From Streptomyces actinomycinicus (GTDB taxonomy: Bacteria; Actinomycetota; Actinomycetes; Streptomycetales; Streptomycetaceae), in the NCBI RefSeq assembly GCF_016741775.1, contig NZ_JAERRK010000011.1, positions 1-64,000 of the forward strand: 64,000 nt of DNA, written 5' to 3'. A program made the translations under genes and the position numbers. Position 1 is the stretch's first letter, and the number at the start of each line of letters is the position of its first letter. The notes beneath the pieces were generated by a model. It saw only the letters and a list, made by a program, of their open reading frames with translations. It was not told where the DNA came from and made no database searches. Of the stretch, positions 24,841 to 33,158 are shown piece by piece.

Positions 24841-25302
24841 ATGACAGCCCCGGAAACGGAGAACCTCAGCGTCCGCCGCGTCCCGGGGCGGCGGTCCGAG
24901 TGGCGCACGCAGGCACCCGTCGTCGCGGTCGTGGCCCTCGGCGGCGCGGTCGGTGCACTCGCCCGCTACGCGCTCGCCCTCGCCCTGCCCACGCCGGCCG
25001 GAGGCTTCCCCTGGGCGACCTTCTGGACCAACGTCTCCGGGTGCGCCGCCATGGGCGTCCTCATGGTCCTCGTCACGGAGGTGTGGGCGGCCCACCGCCT
25101 CCTGCGGCCGTTCCTCGGCACCGGCGTCCTCGGCGGCTTCACCACCTTCTCGGCCTACGCGGTCGACATCCGCGACCTCGTCGGCGCCGGCCACCCCGGG
25201 CCGGGCCTGGCCTATCTCGCCGCGACGCCGTGCGCGGCCCTCGCCGCGGTGTGGCTGGCCTCGGCCGCCACCCGCCGGGTACTGATCAGGAGGCAGCGAT
25301 GA
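24841..25302 (+). CDS. crcB: fluoride channel CrcB/Fluc, first subunit
   Basis: A 153-residue four-helix membrane protein. The Fluc hallmarks are visible: GGAVGALARYAL in helix 1, WATFWTNVSGC with the conserved Asn, and GTGVLGGFTTFSAYAVD with the phenylalanines and threonines lining the pore. The first ~30 residues are an extra polar N-terminal tail. Fluc dimers export fluoride ions and protect from fluoride toxicity. Its stop overlaps the DUF190 start by 4 bp. A fluoride riboswitch was looked for upstream and not recognised. Confidence 0.92.
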   Translation: MTAPETENLSVRRVPGRRSEWRTQAPVVAVVALGGAVGALARYALALALPTPAGGFPWATFWTNVSGCAAMGVLMVLVTEVWAAHRLLRPFLGTGVLGGFTTFSAYAVDIRDLVGAGHPGPGLAYLAATPCAALAAVWLASAATRRVLIRRQR

Positions 25303-25679
25303 CGTCACTCACCGGCCGCGCCCTCCGGCTGACCGTCTACATCGGCGAGGACGACACCTGGCACCACAAGCCGCTCTACTCCGAGATCGTGCACCGCGCG
25401 CACGCGGCCGGGCTCGCCGGGGCCAGCGTCTTCCGGGGCATCGAGGGCTTCGGCGCCTCTTCCCGCATCCACACCTCCCGCCTGCTCTCCCTGAGCGAGG
25501 ACCTGCCCGTCGCGGTGGTCGTCGTGGACACCGAGCAGCGGGTCCGGGCGTTCCTGCCGCAGCTCGACGAACTGGTCGGCGAGGGGCTCGTGACCCTGGA
25601 GGAGTGCGAGGTCGTCCGGTACGTGGGCCGCACGTCCGGCCCGGACGGCAGCGAACCGGAAGGTAAGAAATCGTTGTGA
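25299..25679 (+). CDS. DUF190 protein
   Basis: A 126-residue soluble DUF190 protein (LRLTVYIGEDDTWHHKPLYSEI; GASVFRGIEGFGASSRIHTS as landmarks), a ferredoxin-like fold related to PII-type trimeric regulators. It lies between two crcB genes and overlaps both by four bases, so all three are made in fixed ratio. Association with CrcB is common in actinobacteria and suggests regulation or stabilisation of the channel. AGGAGGCAGCG precedes ATG 25299. Confidence 0.88.
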   Translation: MTSLTGRALRLTVYIGEDDTWHHKPLYSEIVHRAHAAGLAGASVFRGIEGFGASSRIHTSRLLSLSEDLPVAVVVVDTEQRVRAFLPQLDELVGEGLVTLEECEVVRYVGRTSGPDGSEPEGKKSL

Positions 25680-26050
25680 ACTGGCTGCTGGTCGTCGCGG
25701 GGGCTGTGGTCGGCGCCCCCGTGCGCTATCTCACCGACCGCGCCGTGCAGGCCCGCCACGACTCGCTGTTCCCCTGGGGCACCTTCGTCGTGAACGTGGC
25801 CGGCTGTCTGGTCCTCGGCCTGCTCACGGGCGCCGTCTCCGCCGGGGCCGCCGGGCCTCACCTCCAGCTCCTGCTGGGCACCGGTCTGTGCGGGGCGCTG
25901 ACGACGTACTCGACCTTCTCGTACGAGACCCTGCGGCTGACCGAGGCGGGCTCCGGCCTCTACGCTGCCGTGAACGTCGGGGCAAGCGTGGCGGCGGGGC
26001 TGGCGGCGGCCTTCACCGGGGTCACACTCGCGGGCGCCCTGTGGGCCTAG
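25676..26050 (+). CDS. crcB: fluoride channel CrcB/Fluc, second subunit
   Basis: A 124-residue four-helix Fluc protein, nearer the minimal length than its upstream paralogue. Conserved features are GAPVRYLTDRAV in helix 1, WGTFVVNVAGC, and GTGLCGALTTYSTFSYE. Where bacteria carry two crcB genes side by side, the products may form an antiparallel heterodimer, which fits two divergent sequences in one operon. The start is GTG 25676 behind GGAAGG, overlapping the DUF190 stop. Confidence 0.92.
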   Translation: MNWLLVVAGAVVGAPVRYLTDRAVQARHDSLFPWGTFVVNVAGCLVLGLLTGAVSAGAAGPHLQLLLGTGLCGALTTYSTFSYETLRLTEAGSGLYAAVNVGASVAAGLAAAFTGVTLAGALWA

Positions 26051-26123
26051 GCGCTTACCACCCGGCCGGGCACAACAAGTACTGTCTACAGCACTGTCGA
26101 CCAACTCCTCAGAACTGGATCCC

Positions 26124-26960
26124 ATGAGCGCCATCTCCGTCGGTCAGGCCGTCGTCCTCGGGGTAGTCGAGGGGGTGACCGAGTTCCTCCCGGTGTCCTC
26201 CACGGGCCACCTCAAGATCGCCGAGGGGCTCATGGACATCCCCGTCGACGACAAGTCCGTCGTCGGGTTCTCCGCCGTCATCCAGGTCGGCGCCATCGCC
26301 GCCGTGCTCGTGTACTTCTTCAAGGACATCAAGCGGATCGTCTCCGCCTGGTTCCGCGGTCTGACCGACCGCGAGGAGCGCTACCACCACGACTACAAGT
26401 TCGCCTGGTGGGTGATCGCCGCCACCGTCCCGATCGTGGTGGTGGGACTGGCCGCGAAGCCGCTGATCGACGGGCCGCTCGCCTCCCTGTGGGTGGTCGC
26501 GGGCTCACTGATCGCCGGCTCGGGCGTGATGTGGGCCGCCGACCAGATGGGCCGGCACAAGCGCGGTGAGGACGACACGTCGTTCAAGGACGCCATGTGG
26601 GTCGGCTGCTCGCAGATCCTCGCGCTGCTCTTCCCCGGGTTCTCCCGCTCCGGCGCCACCATGTCCACCGCCCTCATCCTCGACCTGGACCGGGTCGCCG
26701 CCACCCGCCTGTCCTTCTTCCTCGGCATTCCGGCCCTGACCGGCGCCGGCCTGTACGAGCTGAAGGACGCCCTCGGGGCCGGCGTGGGCGCGGCTCCGCT
26801 GGCCGTGGGCACGATCGTGTCGTTCGTGGTCGCCTACGCCTCGATCGCCTGGCTGCTGAAGTTCGTCGCCAAGCACTCCTTCAACGCCTTCGTGATCTAC
26901 CGGATCGTCATCGGCCTCCTGCTCCTCGGCCTGCTCGGCACCGGCACGCTCAGCAGCTGA
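26124..26960 (+). CDS. uppP: undecaprenyl-diphosphate phosphatase
   Basis: A 278-residue polytopic BacA/UppP enzyme. Conserved motifs are VEGVTEFLPVSSTGHL (catalytic Glu and the PVSSTGH loop) and FPGFSRSGATMS (catalytic Ser/Arg region), with eight or so hydrophobic helices. It removes a phosphate from undecaprenyl diphosphate to recycle the lipid carrier for peptidoglycan and wall polymers, and confers bacitracin tolerance. It stands alone 73 bp behind crcB, with no clear ribosome site before ATG 26124 (a weak AACTGGA only). Confidence 0.95.
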   Translation: MSAISVGQAVVLGVVEGVTEFLPVSSTGHLKIAEGLMDIPVDDKSVVGFSAVIQVGAIAAVLVYFFKDIKRIVSAWFRGLTDREERYHHDYKFAWWVIAATVPIVVVGLAAKPLIDGPLASLWVVAGSLIAGSGVMWAADQMGRHKRGEDDTSFKDAMWVGCSQILALLFPGFSRSGATMSTALILDLDRVAATRLSFFLGIPALTGAGLYELKDALGAGVGAAPLAVGTIVSFVVAYASIAWLLKFVAKHSFNAFVIYRIVIGLLLLGLLGTGTLSS

Positions 26961-27039
26961 GCGAACACACCGTTCACCCACGGGGTGCGGACGCCCGTTT
27001 ACGGGCGCCGCACCCCGTCGGCGTCTCACCGCTCACGGC

Positions 27040-27069
27040 TTGACAGCTCCCGCCCGTGACCCGCAGGAT
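27040..27069 (+). promoter_or_regulatory. promoter of the GntR-asparaginase operon
   Basis: TTGACA (27040-27045), an 18-bp spacer and CAGGAT (27064-27069) form a near-consensus promoter. The predicted start of transcription falls at about the GTG at 27077, so the regulator is probably translated from a leaderless message. Confidence 0.6.
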
Positions 27070-27076
27070 CGCACCC

Positions 27077-27808
27077 GTGAACCTGTCAGACAGCCAGACA
27101 GGTGGTCGGGGCCCCCGGCGCGTGAGCGCCATGGAAGCGGTCCTCGCCCACCTCCGCGGTGCCATCGAACGCGGCGAGTACGCCATGGGCGACAAGCTCC
27201 CTTCCGAGGCCGAGCTGTGCCGCACCCTCGAGGTGTCCCGGCCCGTGCTGCGCGAGGCGCTGCGCGCGCTGCAGACGATGGGCCTGACCGTCTCCCGGAC
27301 CGGCAAGGGCACCTTCGTCGTCGCGAACGCCGTCGAGGACCCCACCTTCGGCGACTACGCGGCCAGCGACCTGCTCGAGGTGCGTCGGCACATCGAGATC
27401 CCCGTCGCCGGCTACGCGGCCGTGCGCCGCACCCAGGAGAACCTGGACCACCTGGCCCATCTGCTCGACCGCATGGAGCGGGAGACGGACACCACCGCCT
27501 GGGTCGCCATGGACACCCTCTTCCACCTCGCCGTGGCCGAGGCCGCGCAGAACCCGGTCTTCCGCCGGGTCATCGAGGAGATCCGGGACGCACTGGCACG
27601 TCAGTCGGCCTTCCTCAACGAGCTGGGCGGGCGCCGCGAGCAGTCCAACCGCGAGCACCGGGCGATCGTCGAGGCACTGGTCGACGGCTGCGAACACGAC
27701 GCGGTGGATGCCATGAGCCACCACCTGGACCGCGTCGAGACGACCCTCACCGACATCGTGCGTCCCCAGCGGACGGACACCCCCGCGGAAGACGGGACAG
27801 AGGCGTGA
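27077..27808 (+). CDS. GntR-family regulator, FadR/FCD subgroup
   Basis: A 243-residue regulator. The N-terminal winged helix (residues about 17-80, LPSEAELCRTLEVSRPVLREAL) is followed by an FCD ligand domain whose metal-binding His residues are suggested by DTLFHLAVAEAA and the HHLD of the last helix. I start it at GTG 27077, because the promoter just upstream would put the transcript start there; GTG 27056 gives seven more residues but lies inside the promoter. A palindrome CCTGTC-N9-GACAGG (27082-27102) lies within the first codons and could be an autoregulatory operator. It leads the asparagine/aspartate module. Confidence 0.85.
   Translation: MNLSDSQTGGRGPRRVSAMEAVLAHLRGAIERGEYAMGDKLPSEAELCRTLEVSRPVLREALRALQTMGLTVSRTGKGTFVVANAVEDPTFGDYAASDLLEVRRHIEIPVAGYAAVRRTQENLDHLAHLLDRMERETDTTAWVAMDTLFHLAVAEAAQNPVFRRVIEEIRDALARQSAFLNELGGRREQSNREHRAIVEALVDGCEHDAVDAMSHHLDRVETTLTDIVRPQRTDTPAEDGTEA
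27082..27102. promoter_or_regulatory. GntR-type operator candidate inside the regulator's first codons
   Basis: CCTGTC-N9-GACAGG contains the tighter palindrome CTGTC-A-GACAG. It starts about 13 bp after the -10 box, where a bound repressor would block initiation. Confidence 0.5.
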
Positions 27809-27930
27809 GCGAACGGCACCTCGAAGACGCGACACGGACCGTGGCACCGGCGCTCCCCGCCCCGGCCCAGGCTTCCCCCGCCCCCGCCCACCGCTCCATA
27901 TCCCGCACGTCCACCGGCGCCGACGCGTGA
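27805..27930 (+). CDS. 41-residue coupled small ORF
   Basis: GTG 27805 overlaps the GntR stop as GTGA, and its own stop overlaps the asparaginase GTG in the same way. The predicted peptide is Ala/Pro/Ser-rich, with no recognised domain (start VSERHLEDATRTVAPAL). It could be a translational bridge between the genes or the N-terminal remnant of a lost gene, since in many actinobacteria a permease lies at this place in asparagine modules. The last point is inference. Confidence 0.4.
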   Translation: MSERHLEDATRTVAPALPAPAQASPAPAHRSISRTSTGADA

Positions 27931-28988
27931 CCCGCGTCCCGGCCGCCCCCGACCCGATGATTCAGGCAATGATGCACAGCAGTCCCGTCGCCGACGCACC
28001 CCTCGTCCGCGAACCCCTCCACGCTCCCGTCGCCCACCTCGTCCGCGGGGGGATCATCGAGGGCATCCACTACGGCTCCGTCGTCGTCCTCGACGCCGAC
28101 GGCCGGGTGCGGTTCCAGCTCGGCGACATCGAAGCAGCCTTCTACCCGCGCTCCGCCCTGAAGCCCGTCCAGGCCGTCGCCATGCTGCGGGCCGGACTGC
28201 CCCTCGAGGGCGAACTGCTCTCGCTGGCCGCCGCGAGCCACTCCGGTGAGGAGCGCCACATCGCCGGCACCCGCCGCATCCTGGAACTCGCCGGCCTCGC
28301 CGAGGACGACCTGCGCAACGTGCCCGACATGCCGTTCGGCGCGGCCGTCCGTGACTCCTGGATCCGCGCGGGCCGGCTGCCCTCCCGCCTCGCCCAGAAC
28401 TGCTCCGGCAAGCACGCGGCCATGCTGTGGACCGCCGCTCTCAACGGCTGGACCCTGAAGGACTACCTCGACCCGGCGCACCCGCTGCAGCAGGCCGTCG
28501 CGGCAACCGTCGAGGACCTGACGGGCCAGCGCGTCGCCCGGGTCACCGTGGACGGCTGCGGCGCACCGCTGTTCTCCGTCTCGCTGCACGGTCTCGCCCG
28601 CGCCCTCGCCCGGATCACCTCCGCCGAGCCCGGCACCCCCGAGGCCCGCGTCGCCGGCGCCATGCGCGAGCACGCCGAGATGGCCTCCGGCTCCGGCCGG
28701 GACGTCGCCGCGCTGATGCGGGCCGTACCCGGGCTGCTCGCCAAGGACGGCTTCGAGGGTGTGCAGGTGGCCGCGCTGCCCGACGGCCGGGCCGTCGCCG
28801 TCAAGATCGCCGACGGTGCCGACCGGGCACGGGTCCCGGTCGCCGCGGCGGCGCTCGCACGCGCCGGCGTCGACCCCGCCCTGCTGACCGAGTTCGCGGG
28901 AGAGCCGCTGCTCGGGGGCGGGGAGCCGGTGGGATGCGTGCGGCCCGTGCGGGCGCTGGACCCCGTGCCGCTCACTGCCTGCGGCTAG
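27927..28988 (+). CDS. asparaginase, Rhizobium/thermolabile type (PF06089)
   Basis: A 353-residue protein of the PF06089 asparaginase family, not the E. coli AnsA/AnsB type. Diagnostic segments are ALKPVQAVAMLRAG near residue 73, NCSGKHAAML and VDGCGAP; the paired cysteines and the lysine form the zinc/catalytic site in the Rhizobium etli relative. It hydrolyses asparagine to aspartate and ammonia. The start GTG 27927 overlaps the small ORF stop; ATG 27957 or 27972 are possible alternatives. The product feeds aspartase, encoded next. Confidence 0.9.
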   Translation: MTRVPAAPDPMIQAMMHSSPVADAPLVREPLHAPVAHLVRGGIIEGIHYGSVVVLDADGRVRFQLGDIEAAFYPRSALKPVQAVAMLRAGLPLEGELLSLAAASHSGEERHIAGTRRILELAGLAEDDLRNVPDMPFGAAVRDSWIRAGRLPSRLAQNCSGKHAAMLWTAALNGWTLKDYLDPAHPLQQAVAATVEDLTGQRVARVTVDGCGAPLFSVSLHGLARALARITSAEPGTPEARVAGAMREHAEMASGSGRDVAALMRAVPGLLAKDGFEGVQVAALPDGRAVAVKIADGADRARVPVAAAALARAGVDPALLTEFAGEPLLGGGEPVGCVRPVRALDPVPLTACG

Positions 28989-28994
28989 GCCGCC

Positions 28995-29011
28995 GGGCCC
29001 CGAAGGGGCCC
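28995..29011 (+). terminator. hairpin between asparaginase and aspartase genes
   Basis: GGGCCCC, GAA, GGGGCCC is a perfect 7-bp stem 7 bp after the asparaginase stop. It may attenuate read-through into the aspartase gene. Two copies of CCCGCGGGCCGTTCG follow in the same 155-bp gap. Confidence 0.5.
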
Positions 29012-29143
29012 CGCACCGCCGCCCGCCCGCGGGCCGTTCGGGCTGAACCGGCCCGCGGGCCGTTCGTGCCGGACCGCGCAGATCCCGCGCCCCCTGGCAG
29101 GGGCGCCGTCACCTCCGTACCTCAGAAAGAGGACCGCACCTCC

Positions 29144-30553
29144 ATGACCGCCGCCACCCGCAGCGAACACGATCTGCTCGGCGACCGAGACGTCCCCGCC
29201 GACGCGTACTGGGGCATCCACACCCTGCGCGCGACCGAGAACTTCCCCATCACCGGCACCCCGATCTCCGCCTACCCGCACCTGATCGACGCCCTGGCCG
29301 CCGTCAAGGAGGCCGCCGCCCTCGCCAACGAGGAACTCGGGCTGCTGGAGCCGGAGAAGGCAGCCGCGATCGTCGCCGCCTGCCGGGAGATCCGCGACGG
29401 CAAGCTGCACGACCAGTTCGTCGTGGACGTGATCCAGGGCGGCGCCGGCACGTCCACGAACATGAACGCCAACGAGGTCGTGGCCAACCGCGCACTGGAA
29501 CTGCTCGGCCACGCCAAGGGCGACTACGCCCGGCTGCACCCCAACGAGGACGTCAACCTCGGCCAGTCGACCAATGACGTGTACCCGACCGCCGTCAAGG
29601 TGGCGACGGTGTTCGCGGTACGTGGACTGCTCAAGGCGATGGCCGTGCTGCAGGACGCCTTCGCCCGCAAGGCCGTCGAGTTCCGTGACGTGCTCAAGAT
29701 GGGCCGCACACAGCTGCAGGACGCGGTACCCATGACGCTCGGTCAGGAGTTCTCCGCATTCGCCGTCATGATCGAGGAGGACCGCAGCCGCCTCGCCGAG
29801 GCCGTCGAGCTGATCCATGAGATCAACCTCGGTGCCACCGCCATCGGCACCGGCCTCAACGCGCCCCGCGGCTACGCCGAGGCCGCCCGCCGCCGGCTGT
29901 CCGCCATCACCGGCCTGCACCTCGTCACGGCCGCCAACCTGGTCGAGGCCACCCAGGACTGCGGTGCCTTCGTCCAGATGTCCGGCGTGCTCAAGCGGAT
30001 CGCGGTCAAGCTCTCCAAGAGCTGCAACGACCTGCGCCTGCTGTCCTCCGGTCCGCGCGCGGGCCTCGGCGAGATCAACCTGCCGCCCGTCCAGGCCGGT
30101 TCGTCGATCATGCCGGGCAAGGTCAACCCGGTCATCCCCGAGGTCGTCAACCAGGTCGCCTTCGAGGTGATCGGCAACGACGTCGCCATCACGATGGCCG
30201 CCGAGGCCGGACAGCTCCAGCTCAACGCCTTCGAGCCGATCATCCTGCACTCCCTGTCGGAGTCCGTCACGCATCTGCAGAGCGCCTGCCTCACCCTGGC
30301 CGAGCGCTGCGTGTCCGGCATCACCGCCAACACCGAGCGGCTGCGCGCGACCGTCGAGAACTCCATCGGCCTGGTCACCGCGCTCAACCCGCACATCGGC
30401 TACACGGCCGCGACCGACATCGCCAAGGAGGCACTCGCCACCGGCCGGGGCGTGGCCGAACTGGTGCTGGAGAAGGGCCTGCTCCCCGCCGAGAGGCTCG
30501 CCGGACTGCTGCGCCCGGAGATCATCGCCGGCAGCGGCGCACCAGCCGCCTGA
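29144..30553 (+). CDS. aspA: aspartate ammonia-lyase
   Basis: A 469-residue enzyme of the aspartase/fumarase superfamily at the usual length. Signatures are STNMNANEV, LGQSTNDVYPTAVK, and GSSIMPGKVNP near residue 320, whose Ser is the catalytic base on the flexible loop. It deaminates L-aspartate to fumarate and ammonia, so asparagine taken up by the cell can enter the TCA cycle through this and the preceding gene. ATG 29144 has AAGAGGA upstream at a rather long spacing. Confidence 0.95.
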   Translation: MTAATRSEHDLLGDRDVPADAYWGIHTLRATENFPITGTPISAYPHLIDALAAVKEAAALANEELGLLEPEKAAAIVAACREIRDGKLHDQFVVDVIQGGAGTSTNMNANEVVANRALELLGHAKGDYARLHPNEDVNLGQSTNDVYPTAVKVATVFAVRGLLKAMAVLQDAFARKAVEFRDVLKMGRTQLQDAVPMTLGQEFSAFAVMIEEDRSRLAEAVELIHEINLGATAIGTGLNAPRGYAEAARRRLSAITGLHLVTAANLVEATQDCGAFVQMSGVLKRIAVKLSKSCNDLRLLSSGPRAGLGEINLPPVQAGSSIMPGKVNPVIPEVVNQVAFEVIGNDVAITMAAEAGQLQLNAFEPIILHSLSESVTHLQSACLTLAERCVSGITANTERLRATVENSIGLVTALNPHIGYTAATDIAKEALATGRGVAELVLEKGLLPAERLAGLLRPEIIAGSGAPAA

Positions 30554-30603
30554 CCTGCGACAACACCGACACGACTACGCTTCGGGACCGGCCGGGAGGC
30601 ACA

Positions 30604-31542
30604 ATGGTGATCATGACAACGACGTCGTCCTTCACCTTCCTGCCGGTCCTGGAGCGCATCGCCGAGGAGATCAGCCGCACGCCCGGACGCGGCCGCCCCG
30701 CCGACTACATCCCGGCCCTCGCGGCCTGCGATCCGCGCAGCTTCGGCATGGCCGTCGCCGAGCTGGACGGCACGGTGTACGGGGTGGGGGAGTGGCGGCA
30801 GCCGTTCTCCACGCAGTCCGTCACCAAGGTCTTCACGCTCGCCCTGGACCTGGCCCGCGAGGGCGACGAACTCTGGGAGCACGTGGGCCGCGAGCCCTCC
30901 GGCAACCCGTTCAACTCCCTGGTGCAGCTGGAGTACGAGAACGGCATCCCGCGGAATCCCTTCATCAACGCGGGCGCCCTCGTCGTCACCGACCGCCTGC
31001 AGACGCGCACCGGCGACGCGGCCGGTGAGCTGCTGGCCTTCCTGCGCGCCGAGAGCGGCAACACCGCCCTCGACTTCGACAAGGAGGTCGCCGCTTCCGA
31101 GAACGCCTTCGGTGACCGCAACGCCGCCCTCGCCCACTTCATGGCGTCGTACGGCAACATCGACAACGACGTGCCGGTCCTGCTCGACCAGTACTTCCGG
31201 CAGTGCTCCATCGCGGCCTCCTGCGCCGACCTGGCCCTCGCCACCGGCTTCCTCGCCCGGCACGGCATCCGCGCCGACGGCAGCCGGCTGCTCACCCGCA
31301 GCCAGGCCAAGCAGGTCAACGCGGTCATGCTCACGTGCGGCACGTACGACGCGGCCGGCGACTTCGCCTACCGAGTCGGCCTGCCCGGCAAGAGCGGCGT
31401 CGGCGGCGGCATCATCGCGGTCGTACCCGGCCGGTGCACCCTGTGCGTGTGGAGCCCGGGCCTCGACGAGCGCGGCAACTCGGTCGCCGGCGTGGCGGCC
31501 CTGGACCGCTTCACCACCCTCACCGGCCTCTCGGTGTTCTGA
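30604..31542 (+). CDS. glsA: glutaminase A
   Basis: A 312-residue serine-dependent glutaminase of the GlsA/YbgJ family, related to beta-lactamase folds. The S-x-x-K pair is Ser72/Lys75 in FSTQSVTKVF, and NPFINAGALV and GKSGVGGGI are further landmarks. It converts glutamine to glutamate and ammonia. GGGAGG lies 4 bp before ATG 30604; ATG 30613 has a longer spacing. It sits 50 bp after aspA and completes a module for releasing ammonia from Asn, Asp and Gln. Confidence 0.95.
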   Translation: MVIMTTTSSFTFLPVLERIAEEISRTPGRGRPADYIPALAACDPRSFGMAVAELDGTVYGVGEWRQPFSTQSVTKVFTLALDLAREGDELWEHVGREPSGNPFNSLVQLEYENGIPRNPFINAGALVVTDRLQTRTGDAAGELLAFLRAESGNTALDFDKEVAASENAFGDRNAALAHFMASYGNIDNDVPVLLDQYFRQCSIAASCADLALATGFLARHGIRADGSRLLTRSQAKQVNAVMLTCGTYDAAGDFAYRVGLPGKSGVGGGIIAVVPGRCTLCVWSPGLDERGNSVAGVAALDRFTTLTGLSVF

Positions 31543-31748
31543 GGGCCGTCACTTTCCGGCACGGCCCGGGGAGCCGGCCCGGGAGCGCGGGACCTGCCGG
31601 TGGCGGCTCCGCCGCGCGGGCGCGACCAGCCACGACGGCCCGCACGACGGCGCCCGGCCGGATCGCACCACGCGCCGGTCACACGTCGGCCCCCGCCCGG
31701 CAGGGCTGCGGTCGTCTTCCGGCCACCCGGCGTTGACACGCTGAGCCA

Positions 31749-33158
31749 GTGTTGGCCATGGCATTCCCCGTCGATCTCCGCTCCTGCCAGGTGCTGGGGC
31801 TGGCAGGCACCGCCTTCCTCGCGCTCGGCGGGGAGACGGCCGGTGCCCTTCCCGTCCGGGACCTCCTGGCACCCGCGTCGGTGCAGGCGGCACTCGGCCT
31901 GGTCGGGGTGTACTTCGGGGTCGTCCTGCTGACAGCGGCCTGGGTGCTCCTCGGCCGCCTGGTGCGCGGACCCGAGCCGCCCAGCCCCCGCGCCCTGCTG
32001 CTCGTACTGGCCGTGTGGACGGCCCCGCTGCTGCTCGCCCCGCCGCTGTTCAGCAGGGACGTGTACAGCTACCTCGCGCAGGGCGCCATGGTCGACGCCC
32101 ACATGGACGTCTACGCCCACGGACCGGCCCAGCTCGGCGGGCCGCTCGCCGACGAGGTCGCCCCGATGTGGCGGCAGACCGGCGCCCCGTACGGGCCGGC
32201 CTTCATGGCTCTGGCCTCCGCGCTGTCCGGGCTGACCCGCGGCGAACTGCCCGCCGGCCTGCTCGGCATGCGGCTGGTCGCCCTGCTCGGCGTGGCCCTC
32301 ATGGCGGTGGCGCTGCCCCGGCTCGCCCGGCACAGCGGCGCCGACCCGGCCGCCGCGCTCTGGCTCGGTGCCCTCAACCCGCTCGTGCTGCTGCACCTGG
32401 TCGCGGGCGCGCACAACGACGCCCTCATGCTGGGTCTGCTGGGACTCGGCCTGGTCGCCGCACGCGGCCGCCGGCCCGGCGTCGGAGCGGTCCTCGTCAC
32501 GCTCGCCGCCCTGGTCAAGGCCCCTGCGGCGCTCGGTCTCCTGGCCGTCGTCGCCCTGCAGGTCCGCTCCGGCCGACGGCCGCTGCCCGCGGTGCTGACC
32601 ACCGCCGCCGCCTCCGCCGCGACGACGGTCGCCGCGACGGCCGCCGCCGGCACCGGATACGGCTGGATCGGTGCCCTGGACACCCCGGTCTCGTCCCACA
32701 ACTGGGCGCTGACCAGCCTGGCCGGCCGCGCCACCGGCGCCCTCCTCACCCACCTCGGCAGCGGACTGGCCCCGTTCGCCGTACCGGCCTGGCATCTGTT
32801 CGGGCTCGGGGCGACCGCCGTGGCCGTGCTGCTGATATGGCTGCGGCTGCGTCCCTGGCCGGTGTACGCGCTGGGCCTGAGCCTGCTAGCGGTGGCCGTC
32901 CTGGGCCCGGCGATCCGGCCCTGGTACGTGCTGTGGGGGCTGTTCCTCATCGCCGCGGCCGCGCCCAGCACCTCGGTACGGCACCGGGTGGCCGCCCTGG
33001 CCGGGGTGCTCGCCCTCGCCGTCCTGCCCAGCGGCGGCCCGGCCGACGCCGGCCAGCTGGTCCTCGCGGTCTCCGGCGGGGTGCTCGGTGTGATCGTCCT
33101 GTGGCAGGCCCACCAGGCGGCCCAGGCCCAGACCGCGGCACCGGGACAGACGGCATGA
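31749..33158 (+). CDS. MptB-like polyprenol-phosphomannose-dependent alpha-1,6-mannosyltransferase
   Basis: A 469-residue GT-C membrane enzyme with about twelve helices. The first periplasmic loop holds PPLFSRDVYSYLAQG, with the Asp expected to be catalytic, and NPLVLLHLVAGAHNDALM is typical of the MptB family. These enzymes transfer mannose from polyprenyl phosphomannose to a lipid-linked mannan in mycobacteria; the streptomycete acceptor is not known. GTG 31749 and ATG 31758 are both possible starts, neither with a good ribosome site. Its stop overlaps the next GT gene by 4 bp. Confidence 0.85.
   Translation: MLAMAFPVDLRSCQVLGLAGTAFLALGGETAGALPVRDLLAPASVQAALGLVGVYFGVVLLTAAWVLLGRLVRGPEPPSPRALLLVLAVWTAPLLLAPPLFSRDVYSYLAQGAMVDAHMDVYAHGPAQLGGPLADEVAPMWRQTGAPYGPAFMALASALSGLTRGELPAGLLGMRLVALLGVALMAVALPRLARHSGADPAAALWLGALNPLVLLHLVAGAHNDALMLGLLGLGLVAARGRRPGVGAVLVTLAALVKAPAALGLLAVVALQVRSGRRPLPAVLTTAAASAATTVAATAAAGTGYGWIGALDTPVSSHNWALTSLAGRATGALLTHLGSGLAPFAVPAWHLFGLGATAVAVLLIWLRLRPWPVYALGLSLLAVAVLGPAIRPWYVLWGLFLIAAAAPSTSVRHRVAALAGVLALAVLPSGGPADAGQLVLAVSGGVLGVIVLWQAHQAAQAQTAAPGQTA

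Noticed and set aside
31733..31738. TTGACA as a -35 box for the MptB-like gene
   Set aside because: No acceptable -10 box follows at 16-19 bp; the spacing leads to CCATGG at the start codon.
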